Part shown: one piece after another, positions 7,830 to 16,216 of the stretch
Numbering within the stretch: the first letter of the stretch is position 1
Layout of the letters: every line of letters starts with the position of its first letter
From: Robertmurraya sp. FSL R5-0851
GTDB lineage: Bacteria; Bacillota; Bacilli; Bacillales; Cytobacillaceae
Length of the DNA: 64,000 nt
NCBI RefSeq assembly: GCF_038002965.1
Contig: NZ_JBBOOE010000002.1
Span: 186,001 to 250,000 of the forward strand
Direction of reading: 5' to 3'
Made by a program: the position numbers and the translations under genes
Notes under the pieces: generated by a model
Seen by the model: only the letters and a program-made list of their open reading frames with translations
What the model was told of the DNA's origin: nothing
The model's database searches: none

Positions 7830-8921
7830 ATGATGAAGAGAAGTTTACTTAGTATCCCATTTTTACTTATCATTTTTGCTATATTTCTAACTGGTTGTAC
7901 TTCCAATACCACAACCATTGGAAATAAGGGTAATACGACAACAGATATTGAGGAAAATACTAAACAACCAAAAGGAATAAAGGAAAGTAATAAAGAGGAA
8001 AAGTTCTACTTTACTGCTAATGAAGGGGGATCCATAAACAAGATTAGAGTTGCTGATAATGAAGTGGTTTCAACCATTGAAGTAGATGGAGCTGTCCACA
8101 ACATTCAAACATCTCCAAATGGCGAACTATTTGCAGTAACTGTGGTTCCAACCGCAGAAGGCGGCCATGGGGATATGGAAATGCCAGGATTGGTTCTTTT
8201 CTATAATTCTCAAACAGACGAAATACAAAACAAGGTAGAAGTAGGTAATCATCCAGCTCACGTTGTTTTTACAGATGACGGAAGATATGGATTAGTAACA
8301 AATAATGAGGATAATACCGTTTCGGTGATCGACTTAAGTACCTATACTGTTATAAATACAATTTCAACCGGTGAAGGACCTCATGGATTTAGAACATCTA
8401 AAGATAATAAATATGCTTATGTAGCAAATATGGGTGAAGACACGGTAAGTGTAATAAATATTGAAAAAATGAAGGAAGAGAAAAGAATTACAGTAGGAGC
8501 AACTCCAGTTACTACTGATATTACTTCTGACGGAAAAACGTTAGTTGCAACACTTAATGGAGAAAACAAGCTAGCAATCATCGATGTGGAATCAGAAAGT
8601 ATTTCAAAAGTAGATGTTGGCATTGGACCAGCTCAAGTCTACATTGACGCTAAAGACCAATTTGCCTATGTTGCTAATCAAGGTACACCAGAAAAACCTT
8701 CTAATACTCTTAGTGTCATTGATATAAAAGAAAAGAAAGTAATAACAACCATTGAAACAGGCAAAGGGTCTCACGGTGTTGTTGTAAGTCCCAATAATCA
8801 ATTTGCCTATGTAACAAACATGTATGAGAATTCAGTCAGTATCATCGATCTTGAAACCTATACAGTAACTGGGACAATTCAAGTGGGAGAGACTCCTAAT
8901 GGAATAAGTATCATGGATTAG
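7830..8921 (+). CDS. YVTN/YncE-like beta-propeller lipoprotein
   Basis: A 363-residue exported protein. A signal peptide ends in the lipobox LTGC (Cys at about residue 23), followed by a polar linker. After that come seven or so repeats of the YVTN type, such as YGLVTNNEDNTVSVIDLSTY, YAYVANMGEDTVSVINI and FAYVTNMYENSVSIIDLETY. These repeats build a beta-propeller like YncE or the cytochrome d1-type propellers. Residues HGDMEMPG in an early loop are His/Met-rich. AAGGAGG precedes the start. Its former promoter carried a perfect Fnr box and was split by the IS4 insertion, leaving only the -10 copy. Likely anaerobically controlled surface binding protein; ligand unknown. Confidence 0.85.
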   Translation: MMKRSLLSIPFLLIIFAIFLTGCTSNTTTIGNKGNTTTDIEENTKQPKGIKESNKEEKFYFTANEGGSINKIRVADNEVVSTIEVDGAVHNIQTSPNGELFAVTVVPTAEGGHGDMEMPGLVLFYNSQTDEIQNKVEVGNHPAHVVFTDDGRYGLVTNNEDNTVSVIDLSTYTVINTISTGEGPHGFRTSKDNKYAYVANMGEDTVSVINIEKMKEEKRITVGATPVTTDITSDGKTLVATLNGENKLAIIDVESESISKVDVGIGPAQVYIDAKDQFAYVANQGTPEKPSNTLSVIDIKEKKVITTIETGKGSHGVVVSPNNQFAYVTNMYENSVSIIDLETYTVTGTIQVGETPNGISIMD

Positions 8922-8934
8922 TGAAAATTACAGT

Positions 8935-8975
8935 TAAGTCGTACTCAAAATAGAGTACGGCTTAAACTTTTTTAT
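8935..8975 (+). terminator. Terminator after the propeller lipoprotein gene
   Basis: The inverted repeat TAAGTCGTACTC/GAGTACGGCTTA is followed by a T-rich tail. Confidence 0.85.
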
Positions 8976-8981
8976 TAGAAA

Positions 8982-9022
8982 CATAGAAACTTCATAATTT
9001 CTTCATTTATAACACTTATTAT
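8982..9022 (+). promoter_or_regulatory. 11-bp-periodic CATA element and promoter of the two-component operon
   Basis: CATA occurs at 8982 and 8993 and CATT at 9004, all 11 bases apart. The core CATAATTTCTTCAT matches the shared element CATANTTTCTNCAT. TATTAT at 9017 starts 24 bases after the core, as a -10 would. Direct repeats with an 11-bp period are the usual target of OmpR/PhoB-type regulators, so the operon may control itself. Confidence 0.55.
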
Positions 9023-9131
9023 TTAATTATGAAAACGGAAGATATAATATAAGTGAGGACTGATGTAATTAGAGAAAATCAAATATACGAGTACGTACTA
9101 TTTTTTGTGCGAATTAAAGGAGTAAGAAAAA

Positions 9132-10526
9132 TTGAGTTCAAAGCTAAACAGTATTTCATTCAAACTCGGGCTATTATTTAGCGGTGTATTTATTACATTA
9201 TTACTTCTTCTCGGGCTCATATTATATGGCGTATTTACAAATATGTTTGTAGATTATATAAAACAGGATTTGTTAGCCAAAGGACAAAATCATGCCCGTA
9301 TCTTGGCAGAAGATTTTAATCAATCTGCAATAAATCACGTAGTCGAAATGGAAAAAGGTGTAATGACAGATGTACTTGTAACAGACAACAAACAACAATT
9401 TGTCGCTTTTTCAAAAAAACCAGATGAAGAGATGGTTGACCATCTTATTACTAAAAGCCTTAGTAATGGAACCATTTTAGAGGAAGATTGGAAACAGCAT
9501 AGTTATCTTATCTCGGTAACCCCTATTGGAGATCATTTAGGATACGTGTATATGTACTATCCAGCATCGATTCTTAGAGAAATTGTTTTTGTTATGAATC
9601 TTCTACTTATTGTAGCTACCATTGGAATTTTGCTACTAGCATTTGGTTTAATAGGCATCTTATCTAGAAGATTAACACGTCCACTTTTGTATATGAAAGA
9701 AGCAACTTCAAAAATGGCCATGGGAATGTATAAGCAGAATATACCGGTAAAAGGAAAAGATGAAGTAGCACAACTAGGGTTTTCGATTCAAAATTTAGGT
9801 GATCAGCTACAGTATTTTGAAGAAAGTAGAAGTGATTTTTTAGCTGCCGTTTCCCATGAGCTTAGAACCCCACTTACTTATTTAAAAGGATATAGTGATA
9901 TCTTAAATAAAGATATTATTAAAGACCGTGAAGAACAAAAAGAGTATCTAACTATCATTAATAAAGAAGCCCATAGATTATCTATATTAATAAATGATTT
10001 GTTTGAAATGAGCAAACTTCAAACAGGGCAGTTTGTGTTAAAAAAAGAGTTAACTAACATAAATCAAGTAATCAAAAAAGCAACAAAAAATCTAAACCCT
10101 GTTGCAAATGAGAAAGGGATTGGATTGATTTTAAGCTTGAATGAAGAAATACCCGATATATCTATCGATCCCCAAAGGATGGAGCAAGTAATTTATAACT
10201 TAATTGAAAATGCCATTAAATATACTTCTCAAGGTACTATCACGATTAAATCTACTTTATTAGGAGATTTTATTGTTCTTCAAATTTCAGATACGGGAAT
10301 TGGAATCCCTTCAAAGGACTTACCTAAAATATGGGAACGGTTTTATCGAGTTGACCAATCGCGAACAAGGAAAACTGGGGGATCTGGATTAGGACTTTAT
10401 GTTGTTAAGCAGATCATTGATGCCCACAATGGGAGTATACAGGTTAAAAGTAAAGAAAACGAAGGCTCCGTATTTACCATTTATTTAGAAAAGGAAGAGA
10501 ACGATGAAAAAGATACTAATAGTTGA
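9132..10526 (+). CDS. Membrane sensor histidine kinase (PhoR/YclK-like)
   Basis: A 464-residue sensor kinase read from a TTG start with AAAGGAG upstream. It has two membrane helices (about 12-35 and 150-175) around a roughly 115-residue extracellular sensor domain of unknown ligand. Next come HAMP, a HisKA domain with SHELRTPL (phospho-His242), and a HATPase domain with NLIENAIKYT, DTGIGI and GGSGLGL. It phosphorylates the regulator whose gene overlaps its 3' end by 23 bases. A copper-rich neighbourhood and a Met/His-containing small membrane protein in the same operon suggest metal sensing. The sensor domain has few Cys/His residues, so an envelope-stress signal is equally possible. Confidence 0.93.
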   Translation: MSSKLNSISFKLGLLFSGVFITLLLLLGLILYGVFTNMFVDYIKQDLLAKGQNHARILAEDFNQSAINHVVEMEKGVMTDVLVTDNKQQFVAFSKKPDEEMVDHLITKSLSNGTILEEDWKQHSYLISVTPIGDHLGYVYMYYPASILREIVFVMNLLLIVATIGILLLAFGLIGILSRRLTRPLLYMKEATSKMAMGMYKQNIPVKGKDEVAQLGFSIQNLGDQLQYFEESRSDFLAAVSHELRTPLTYLKGYSDILNKDIIKDREEQKEYLTIINKEAHRLSILINDLFEMSKLQTGQFVLKKELTNINQVIKKATKNLNPVANEKGIGLILSLNEEIPDISIDPQRMEQVIYNLIENAIKYTSQGTITIKSTLLGDFIVLQISDTGIGIPSKDLPKIWERFYRVDQSRTRKTGGSGLGLYVVKQIIDAHNGSIQVKSKENEGSVFTIYLEKEENDEKDTNS

Positions 10527-11178
10527 TGACGAAAAAACCATGAGACAACTGCTTCGTATTTACTTGCAGCAGGAGAACTATGATATTTATGAAGCTGAGA
10601 ATGGTCAAGAAGCCTTTGAAAAGGTAAAAAGAAATGATTTTGACTTAATGATTCTTGATGTAATGATGCCTGTAATGGATGGGTGGAAAACACTAGAGGT
10701 AATAAGAGAAATCTCTGACATACCTATTTTAATGTTAACAGCAAAAGGAACAGTCCAGGACAAAGTAACCGGGTTCTCTTCAGGAGCTGATGATTACTTG
10801 GTCAAACCATTTGATGAAGCGGAATTAGTTGTAAGAGTAGGGGCCCTTCTTAGAAGGACTAATCTTAATCAATCAAACGATGAAATTATTAAATACAATG
10901 GCATTATCATTAATTTAACTTCTAGAGAGATTTTTCATGAAGGAATAAAACTGAATCTTACACAAACAGAATTTGATTTGTTACAAGTTCTTGTTGAACA
11001 TCGAGGAAATGTTTTATCTAGAGAGCAACTTGTAGAGAAGATTTGGGGCTTAGAATTTTCCGGAGAAGATCGTACGGTGGATTCCCATATTAAAAATTTA
11101 CGTGAAAAGCTTAGTTCCCTCGGTTTTGAAAAGTCCATTATAAAAACGGTCTGGGGAATTGGCTACAAAGTGGAGTAG
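10504..11178 (+). CDS. OmpR/PhoB-family response regulator
   Basis: A 224-residue regulator paired with the kinase upstream; the genes overlap by 23 bases. The receiver domain has Asp8/Asp9, the phospho-acceptor Asp52 in MILDVMMP and Lys in DDYLVKPFD. The C-terminal winged helix has LTQTEFDLL and EDRTVDSHIKNLREKL, which contacts DNA. Proteins of this type bind direct repeats of about 11-bp period, and such a repeat (CATANTTTCTNCAT) precedes its own operon and other genes here. It is therefore the first candidate for the regulator of that set. Two related but orphan regulators at 22759 and 28203 are alternatives. Confidence 0.95.
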   Translation: MKKILIVDDEKTMRQLLRIYLQQENYDIYEAENGQEAFEKVKRNDFDLMILDVMMPVMDGWKTLEVIREISDIPILMLTAKGTVQDKVTGFSSGADDYLVKPFDEAELVVRVGALLRRTNLNQSNDEIIKYNGIIINLTSREIFHEGIKLNLTQTEFDLLQVLVEHRGNVLSREQLVEKIWGLEFSGEDRTVDSHIKNLREKLSSLGFEKSIIKTVWGIGYKVE

Positions 11179-11192
11179 GGTGATAAAAGAAT

Positions 11193-11444
11193 ATGAAAAA
11201 AAAATGGCCGGTAATTATCTTAAGTATATTTATTGTATTAGGTTTTTCTTTTCTTTTCTTTGTGTTAAAGATGGTTTGGTTTCCTCCTGAATCAATGGGT
11301 ATGATGATGAGTAAAGAGATGATGTTTCATCATGTGAAGTATTGGTTTAATCAGACTTTTTGGGTATGTTTAATCATGATTGGAATTGGTTTATTAATTT
11401 GGATTTTCATTAGTAAGAAGGAAAAAGGGAACGAAAAACAATAA
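11193..11444 (+). CDS. Small two-helix membrane protein with Met/His loop
   Basis: An 83-residue protein with two membrane helices (about 7-28 and 54-75). The short loop between them is notably rich in Met and His (PPESMGMMMSKEMMFHHVKY). It lies 14 bases after the response regulator gene and is almost certainly cotranscribed. Extracellular Met/His loops are common in copper(I)-binding proteins, so it may be an accessory metal-binding or sensor-modulating protein for the kinase. This is inference; I do not recognise the family. Confidence 0.7.
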   Translation: MKKKWPVIILSIFIVLGFSFLFFVLKMVWFPPESMGMMMSKEMMFHHVKYWFNQTFWVCLIMIGIGLLIWIFISKKEKGNEKQ

Positions 11445-11680
11445 CTATCACTTTAAACTACTGTTATATTCTATTCTTGATTATGATTGGGTCAAAAAAA
11501 GGAATGTAAAGGAATTGTTTAACTGAAATTATTTTAATTAATTACATTATTTTTCTAATAATTTTTTCTCTATTTAAATATGAAAAATCCTCAATAATGA
11601 TGGTTCAATGTAAAGTATTGTTTGACATACCCCTTATTATGTATGCTCATTATTATAAAAAAACTGTATTCTTTAGCTGA

Positions 11681-11710
11681 AGCATGTCTCTGTTGAGACA
11701 CGCTTTTTTA
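11681..11710 (+). terminator. Terminator downstream of the two-component operon
   Basis: GCATGTCTC/GAGACACGC stem followed by a T run. The 11445-11680 stretch before it holds no other feature I can see. Confidence 0.8.
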
Positions 11711-11737
11711 TTGAAATTTTTTTCTATCCTACACTTA

Positions 11738-11771
11738 TCTCCATACTTTCTCCATGATTGTTTTTTATAGT
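11738..11771 (+). promoter_or_regulatory. CATA element and -10 hexamer cut off by an insertion sequence
   Basis: TCTCCATAC TT TCTCCATG is a near-perfect direct repeat with an 11-bp period and contains CATACTTTCTCCAT. TATAGT at 11766 starts 24 bases after the core. An IS begins at about 11795, so the natural target was probably the Met-rich gene now at 13762. Confidence 0.55.
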
Positions 11772-11794
11772 TAAAACATAGAAAACAATAACAT

Positions 11795-13677
11795 AGACTC
11801 TCGGAATAACTAAGTCATTTTTATGGGATTTGTAAAAAAATAACTGGAAATTAGCTTCGATTCGATGAAAATTCCTTTTTTTCATTTCCTTTTTCAAAAA
11901 AATGCATACCAAATAAGCCTTGCTTATAAAATTTTTAAAAATGATTAAGCAGACTTTTTAAAAATGACATTTTCGAGATTCAGCTTTTCTTTTTTAACGT
12001 CGTACCAAGCATCAATATGTTGGCACATCATAATGGCATAAGTCCGAATGTACCACATTTTCGTGGAACGATGACGACCTAATTCTAAATGATAATCAAC
12101 CTTTTCACGTTTGTTCGACCGTTCTACAGATGTACGACGCTTATAAGTTAGCTTCCACTTTTCAGACGTTCTCGGAGTCTTAGTAAACAACCGAAGGTTG
12201 TCCTTCCGGAATGTATGAAATGTTCGACCGTATTTAGCTTTAGAACAGGGATTCTCACAAGTAATTTTTGTGCCGCATGCGAGTGGACATCTCCATTTCT
12301 GCCGGTTTTTGGATTTATCAAAACCATTGGGCTTCATTTTTAACCCTGCAGAACAAATTGGTGTCCCTTCGGGAGATATTTGTATATCGCTTTCAGTGCT
12401 GAAATTTTTCTTGGTTCGAACATTCAGATCAATGAAAGGCTCGATATTATAATGATCTAGCAATTCATAAATAGGTTCCGCATCATGAGCAGCATCCAAG
12501 AGAATCTTACCAATTGTGCCCAAGGTAGTGCGTTGCGAAAATTCAATAGAACTGGCAACAAGACTGACAGAATCATGCCGGGAAGCTGGTTGAAGTCTTG
12601 GATACAAGGGTAGGTCGTATCGACTGTCGCTAGTGGATAACATGTAGAGATGGTATCCGTTGAAGTAGCGTTCCCGTGAACTGTCCCACCCTGAGTCGAT
12701 GTCAGGTTGGGAATAATGACGAGGATGGTTACAATTCGTTAGTCCTTGGGCACTGCATTCACAAGTACGCTTGCTTCTTGGAAATCTAGCCGTTTCAATC
12801 GGGGTACCGTCTCCGACAACCCCTAGAGCGTCCAAGTCTCCGAGTAAGCCTAGGTTCGCTGATACATGGAGAAATTGAGATTGAAATAATTCAAATAATC
12901 GATCGCTTGGCAGCACTTTTTTCTTAGCATCATAACGAAAAAAACGATCGATTAACTTTCTAACTATACCTGGACTTGATGGGGACGCTTTTTCGCCTTT
13001 CTTGGGTTTCTTCTTTTTCTTTTTTTGGCGTTTCGGTTTGATATTGGGTTTTATATTAGCGTTATCCCTTCCCCATAAACGGTGGAAAAAATCGTAGAAA
13101 GTCCCTATACCAGGAACTTTCCCCGGTTCAAAGCCACTCATGATGGCATAGAAAGGCACTCGATACAATTCATCAACCCATTCAGTAATACTGAGAGTTG
13201 GTTTAGCCAAAAGAAGCAAAAGGTAAGAGCGCATCATAGAAGACGGATCACGAGGCTCCGGACCTTTATTCGAATAAGAGCTCCGAAGCCACGAGGTAAT
13301 CTGAGAAAGGTCAGTGATCCATAACTTGTAAATAATGGGCCAATCATTATTTACAATAGTAAGGACGTTACCAGAGTAATGCTTTCTTAATTGTTCTAAA
13401 ACGAAGTTTTGGTAATCTTCATGACTAACGACAGTTGGCTTCACCTCAACACCCCAATTCACGGTTTATAAGGAAATAAATCCCTTCGCCGGCGATTATT
13501 GTGGTGTTTTCAAAAAGTCAAGTATTTTCGACAAAAAAATCAACAAAATTTCACTGAGGAATTTCCAATTCTTCTTATAAAACGTGAAACATCCCCCTAC
13601 TAAAAGTAGGAGGAATCAAATAAAAATGGTACAAGAAAATCCTTGTACCATCTAACTCGGCGAATGCCGAGAGTCTA
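11795..13677 (-). mobile_element. DDE insertion sequence, IS1182/ISNCY-like
   Basis: The element is bounded by the inverted repeat TAGACTCTCGG (11794-11805 region and, inverted, 13667-13677). It contains one minus-strand transposase gene plus short non-coding ends. The right end carries additional hairpins (ACTCGGC/GCCGAG and TGGTACAAG/CTTGTACCA). I cannot see a convincing target duplication, so the exact limits are approximate. It separates a CATA-type promoter (11738-11771) from the Met-rich protein gene at 13762. Confidence 0.75.
11945..13462 (-). CDS. DDE transposase, IS1182/ISNCY-like
   Basis: A 505-residue transposase. The N-terminal region (SMMRSYLLLLLAKPTLSITE) resembles the DUF772-type DNA-binding part of IS1182/IS5-like enzymes. 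A Lys-rich linker (about 145-160) follows. The core has VVGDGTPIETARFPR (first Asp), LLDAAHDAEPIYELL (second Asp) and a C-terminal SVERSNKREKVDYHLE carrying the Glu. Two Cys/His clusters (CECSAQGLTNCNHPRH; CPLACGTKITCENPC) look like zinc-binding insertions. The frame is complete. Placement within a named IS family is uncertain and rests on motif order alone. Confidence 0.85.
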   Translation of the reverse strand: MNWGVEVKPTVVSHEDYQNFVLEQLRKHYSGNVLTIVNNDWPIIYKLWITDLSQITSWLRSSYSNKGPEPRDPSSMMRSYLLLLLAKPTLSITEWVDELYRVPFYAIMSGFEPGKVPGIGTFYDFFHRLWGRDNANIKPNIKPKRQKKKKKKPKKGEKASPSSPGIVRKLIDRFFRYDAKKKVLPSDRLFELFQSQFLHVSANLGLLGDLDALGVVGDGTPIETARFPRSKRTCECSAQGLTNCNHPRHYSQPDIDSGWDSSRERYFNGYHLYMLSTSDSRYDLPLYPRLQPASRHDSVSLVASSIEFSQRTTLGTIGKILLDAAHDAEPIYELLDHYNIEPFIDLNVRTKKNFSTESDIQISPEGTPICSAGLKMKPNGFDKSKNRQKWRCPLACGTKITCENPCSKAKYGRTFHTFRKDNLRLFTKTPRTSEKWKLTYKRRTSVERSNKREKVDYHLELGRHRSTKMWYIRTYAIMMCQHIDAWYDVKKEKLNLENVIFKKSA

Positions 13678-13761
13678 TTAACTAGTAAGGAGGAGCTATC
13701 GATTTAAAATTTTGGTCCATCTTTAATAATTACTAAATCTAATTAAAAAGGAGAAAAGATC

Positions 13762-14133
13762 ATGAAAAAGACTCTAATTACAGTAACCTTAGCAGCTGCA
13801 TTAATTGTCGGAGGTGGCACTGGCCTGTATTACGCCTCAGCAAAAGAGAATGTAGGAACTCAGGATAATTCCGTTAAGAATTCTGGAAAAATGAATACTG
13901 AAAACATGAATAGTATGATGAATGGCGACATGCAAGAAATGATGGATGGCAACATGCAAGAGATGATGAATGGCGATATGCAAGAGATGATGAATGACAA
14001 AAATATGAATTTCGGACAGATGAAAGATCATATGAAAGAAATGCATCCCGAATTAGAAGAGCAACAATTAGAGGAGATGTATAAGGATATGCATGGTACA
14101 GGTGGATCAGAAAATAGTAATAATTTTCAATAA
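13762..14133 (+). CDS. Exported Met-rich repeat protein, probable copper binder
   Basis: A 123-residue secreted protein with an N-terminal signal peptide or anchor (LAAALIVGGGTGLYYASA). Tandem Met-rich repeats follow (GDMQEMMDGN, GDMQEMMNGD and similar, about residues 52-80). The C-terminus has the sequence FGQMKDHMKEMHPELEEQQL ending in MHGTGG, a short helical motif that I associate with copper-island proteins. Clustered methionines bind Cu(I) in the envelope, so a copper-sequestering role is likely. AAAGGAG precedes the start. A CATA-type promoter that probably served it now lies beyond the IS inserted upstream. The next gene follows after 37 bases. Confidence 0.75.
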   Translation: MKKTLITVTLAAALIVGGGTGLYYASAKENVGTQDNSVKNSGKMNTENMNSMMNGDMQEMMDGNMQEMMNGDMQEMMNDKNMNFGQMKDHMKEMHPELEEQQLEEMYKDMHGTGGSENSNNFQ

Positions 14134-14170
14134 TATTTATTTTTAAATTTTTTTAGAGAGGTGTAACTGT

Positions 14171-14371
14171 ATGGAATGGCTTTCCTATTTACTCATATTA
14201 CTTTGTCCATTAATGATGATTTTTTGTATGAAAGGACATGGTAATCATAAGAAGCACGATACTCATTTTAATTCCGATATTTCAAGTAAGCTAACAAATT
14301 TAGAGAAAGAAAATGAGGAATTGAAAAGAGAAATTGACTTACTTTCTTCATTAGTAAAAAAAGAGTCCTAA
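14171..14371 (+). CDS. Small DUF2933-like membrane protein
   Basis: A 66-residue protein with one N-terminal membrane helix (LSYLLILLCPLMMIFCMKGH) carrying the Cys, Met and His pattern seen in DUF2933-type proteins of copper islands. A charged coiled-coil tail follows (LTNLEKENEELKREIDLLSS). GAGAGGTGT precedes the start. It follows the Met-rich protein closely and is likely in the same operon. The CPLMM/CMKGH motif in the membrane suggests Cu(I) handling; the coiled coil suggests self-association. Function is inferred. Confidence 0.7.
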   Translation: MEWLSYLLILLCPLMMIFCMKGHGNHKKHDTHFNSDISSKLTNLEKENEELKREIDLLSSLVKKES

Positions 14372-14470
14372 GATAATTTAAAACATCTGTTAACACTAAT
14401 TCACGGTTTCTATAATCTACCCACCTTCATAATATAAATACAATATCGGTTACTGGGGAGGGAAGTATTT

Positions 14471-14968
14471 TTGTTAAACAGAAGAGAATTTATTAGTAAA
14501 TCGCTGAAAGGAACTACGGGTTTAATTGTAATCTCTATTGTACCTATTGGATTAAGCGCATGTAGTAATAAAGAATTATCTTTGGATACAGACTCTATGG
14601 TTAACCTAGGTCCCCTAACTGAACTTAATAAAGGGATATTTCCCAAAAAGGTGCCTTATAAAGTAAATATAAAAGATGCCTGGACCGAACAAAAAATGGA
14701 GGGATTTGTTTATATAAACAAGACTTTTGAAGATAATAACTTACTTATTTTGTCTCCTATTTGTACCCATCTGGGTTGTGTTGTAGGTGATGCTGATGAG
14801 AAATTGCAAAAAGAGGGCATTCGTTATTATTGTCCTTGTCATGGTGGTCAGTACGATGAATACGGAGTAAATGTAGGTGGGCCACCACCAAGACCCTTAG
14901 AAATGTTTAGTCCATATGTGGAGAATGGAAATGTGTATATATCTATATTAAATCCAACTGTAAGGTAA
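14471..14968 (+). CDS. Rieske-type [2Fe-2S] protein
   Basis: A 165-residue Rieske protein, read from a TTG start after GGGGAGGGAAG. The N-terminus has a twin-arginine-like signal (NRREFISKSLKGTTG) followed by a hydrophobic segment ending near Cys (IGLSAC), so it may be membrane-anchored or a lipoprotein. The cluster-binding motifs CTHLGC and CPCHGGQ are both complete, followed by the proline loop GGPPPRPLE. Such proteins carry electrons in cytochrome bc/b6f complexes, but no cytochrome b gene is nearby. It is therefore an orphan electron carrier, perhaps serving a copper oxidase or a partner outside the window. Confidence 0.9.
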   Translation: MLNRREFISKSLKGTTGLIVISIVPIGLSACSNKELSLDTDSMVNLGPLTELNKGIFPKKVPYKVNIKDAWTEQKMEGFVYINKTFEDNNLLILSPICTHLGCVVGDADEKLQKEGIRYYCPCHGGQYDEYGVNVGGPPPRPLEMFSPYVENGNVYISILNPTVR

Positions 14969-14996
14969 ACAAATAAAGAAGCGAGTTGAGACTACA

Positions 14997-15113
14997 GTGA
15001 GTTGTTGTAAAGGAAAGTCTAATAATAGAAAAAAAATTTCCCCCTTCAAATTCTTTGCCATTTGGGTTTTAGTAGTAGGTGCAATCGGATTATATAGTAT
15101 ATTCCTTAATTAA
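14997..15113 (+). CDS. Tiny Cys-containing membrane peptide (38 residues)
   Basis: A short frame from a GTG start encodes SCCKGKSNNRKK, then one membrane helix (FKFFAIWVLVVGAIGLYSIF). The adjacent Cys pair at the N-terminus and the position between the Rieske gene and lgt fit the small metal-linked membrane peptides of this island. AAGAAGCGAG upstream is a weak ribosome binding site. The coding case rests on the clear basic-plus-helix layout; function unknown. Confidence 0.45.
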   Translation: MSCCKGKSNNRKKISPFKFFAIWVLVVGAIGLYSIFLN

Positions 15114-15233
15114 TTTTGTACTAAAAAGAAAAAAATAAGATTCTATAAAAAGCAATGTATTGGTTATCGGAATTTTTTCGATGACCATTTTATTTGGCGA
15201 AAGCAATAACAAATTCTTAAATTTTGATGTTTG

Positions 15234-15263
15234 CATACTTTCTCCATATTCTTTTTGTATCAT
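15234..15263 (+). promoter_or_regulatory. CATA element and promoter of lgt
   Basis: CATACTTTCTCCATA is a full match to the shared 11-bp-period element. TATCAT at 15258 starts 24 bases after it and serves as a plausible -10. The lgt start codon is 56 bases downstream of the element. Confidence 0.6.
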
Positions 15264-15303
15264 AAATAAAGTAAATATAAAACTAACTTAGGGAGAGAAA
15301 TTT

Positions 15304-16116
15304 ATGGATAGTATCCAACCGTTAAGTAGAGTAGCTTTAGATTTGGGTCCAATAACTATCTATTGGTATGGTATTATTATTGGATTTGGCATATTTTTAG
15401 GGTGGTTTCTTGCGACGAAAGAAGCTGAAAAATCAGGACTCAATAAGGATATATTTTCAGATTTATTACTATGGGCAATTCCAATAGCCATTATAAGTGC
15501 AAGAATATATTACGTGTTATTTAAATGGGATTACTATGTAGAGAATCCAAGTGAAATCATGGCGATTTGGCAGGGCGGAATTGCTATTCATGGGGCTTTA
15601 ATTGGAGGAATAATAACCGCTGTTATATTCGCAAAGAAAAAGAATGTTTCATTTTGGAAACTTGCTGATATTGCAGCACCAAGTATTATTCTCGGGCAAG
15701 CAATTGGTCGATGGGGAAATTTTATGAATCAAGAAGCTCACGGAACAGCAGTTACAAGAAGCTTTTTAGAAAATCTAAATCTCCCAGACTTCATTATTAA
15801 TCAGATGTATATTGGAGGTTCATATTACCACCCCACGTTTTTGTATGAGTCCTTATGGAGTTTATTAGGTTTCTCATTATTGATCATACTAAGGAAGTTC
15901 CCACTTTATCGTGGTGAATTATTCTTTTCTTACATTATTTGGTACTCTATTGGAAGGTTTTTCATCGAGGGATTACGGACTGATAGTCTAATGTTGACTG
16001 ATTCATTACGAATTGCACAAGTATTGTCATTACTCCTAATTGGTATTGCAGTATTTATTATAGGAATTAGACGTTGGAAAGGCTTTTCAAATAACAAATC
16101 CGCTAAATCTATATAA
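15304..16116 (+). CDS. lgt: Prolipoprotein diacylglyceryl transferase (extra Lgt)
   Basis: A 270-residue membrane enzyme that transfers diacylglycerol from phosphatidylglycerol to the lipobox Cys of prolipoproteins. Seven hydrophobic segments are visible. Conserved Lgt features include [29 protein letters not shown] and the signature [13 protein letters not shown], plus [10 protein letters not shown]. The length is normal. AGGGAGAG precedes the start. A housekeeping lgt is expected elsewhere, so this is a paralog. It sits between copper-type genes and is preceded by a CATA-type promoter. It may support lipidation of the local lipoproteins or replace a metal-sensitive enzyme; that is inference. 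Confidence 0.95.
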   Translation: MDSIQPLSRVALDLGPITIYWYGIIIGFGIFLGWFLATKEAEKSGLNKDIFSDLLLWAIPIAIISARIYYVLFKWDYYVENPSEIMAIWQGGIAIHGALIGGIITAVIFAKKKNVSFWKLADIAAPSIILGQAIGRWGNFMNQEAHGTAVTRSFLENLNLPDFIINQMYIGGSYYHPTFLYESLWSLLGFSLLIILRKFPLYRGELFFSYIIWYSIGRFFIEGLRTDSLMLTDSLRIAQVLSLLLIGIAVFIIGIRRWKGFSNNKSAKSI

Positions 16117-16151
16117 AAAAAAGGAAATTAATTGTAAACATTAGGAATCTG

Positions 16152-16166
16152 CATATTTTTTGCAAA
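16152..16166 (+). promoter_or_regulatory. Weak CATA-type element before the DUF1541 lipoprotein gene
   Basis: CATATTTTTTGCAAA keeps the 11-bp period and T-rich centre but deviates in the second half. It lies 51 bases before the ATG at 16217. Confidence 0.3.
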
Positions 16167-16216
16167 TTTATTGTATATACTATGCTCGTAGTTTAAATAA
16201 GGGAGGATTTTATATT

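Noticed and set aside
13837-14046. Minus-strand His-rich frame opposite the Met-rich protein gene
   Set aside because: It is the complement of Met codons (CAT); the plus strand has a ribosome binding site, signal peptide and family-like C-terminus.
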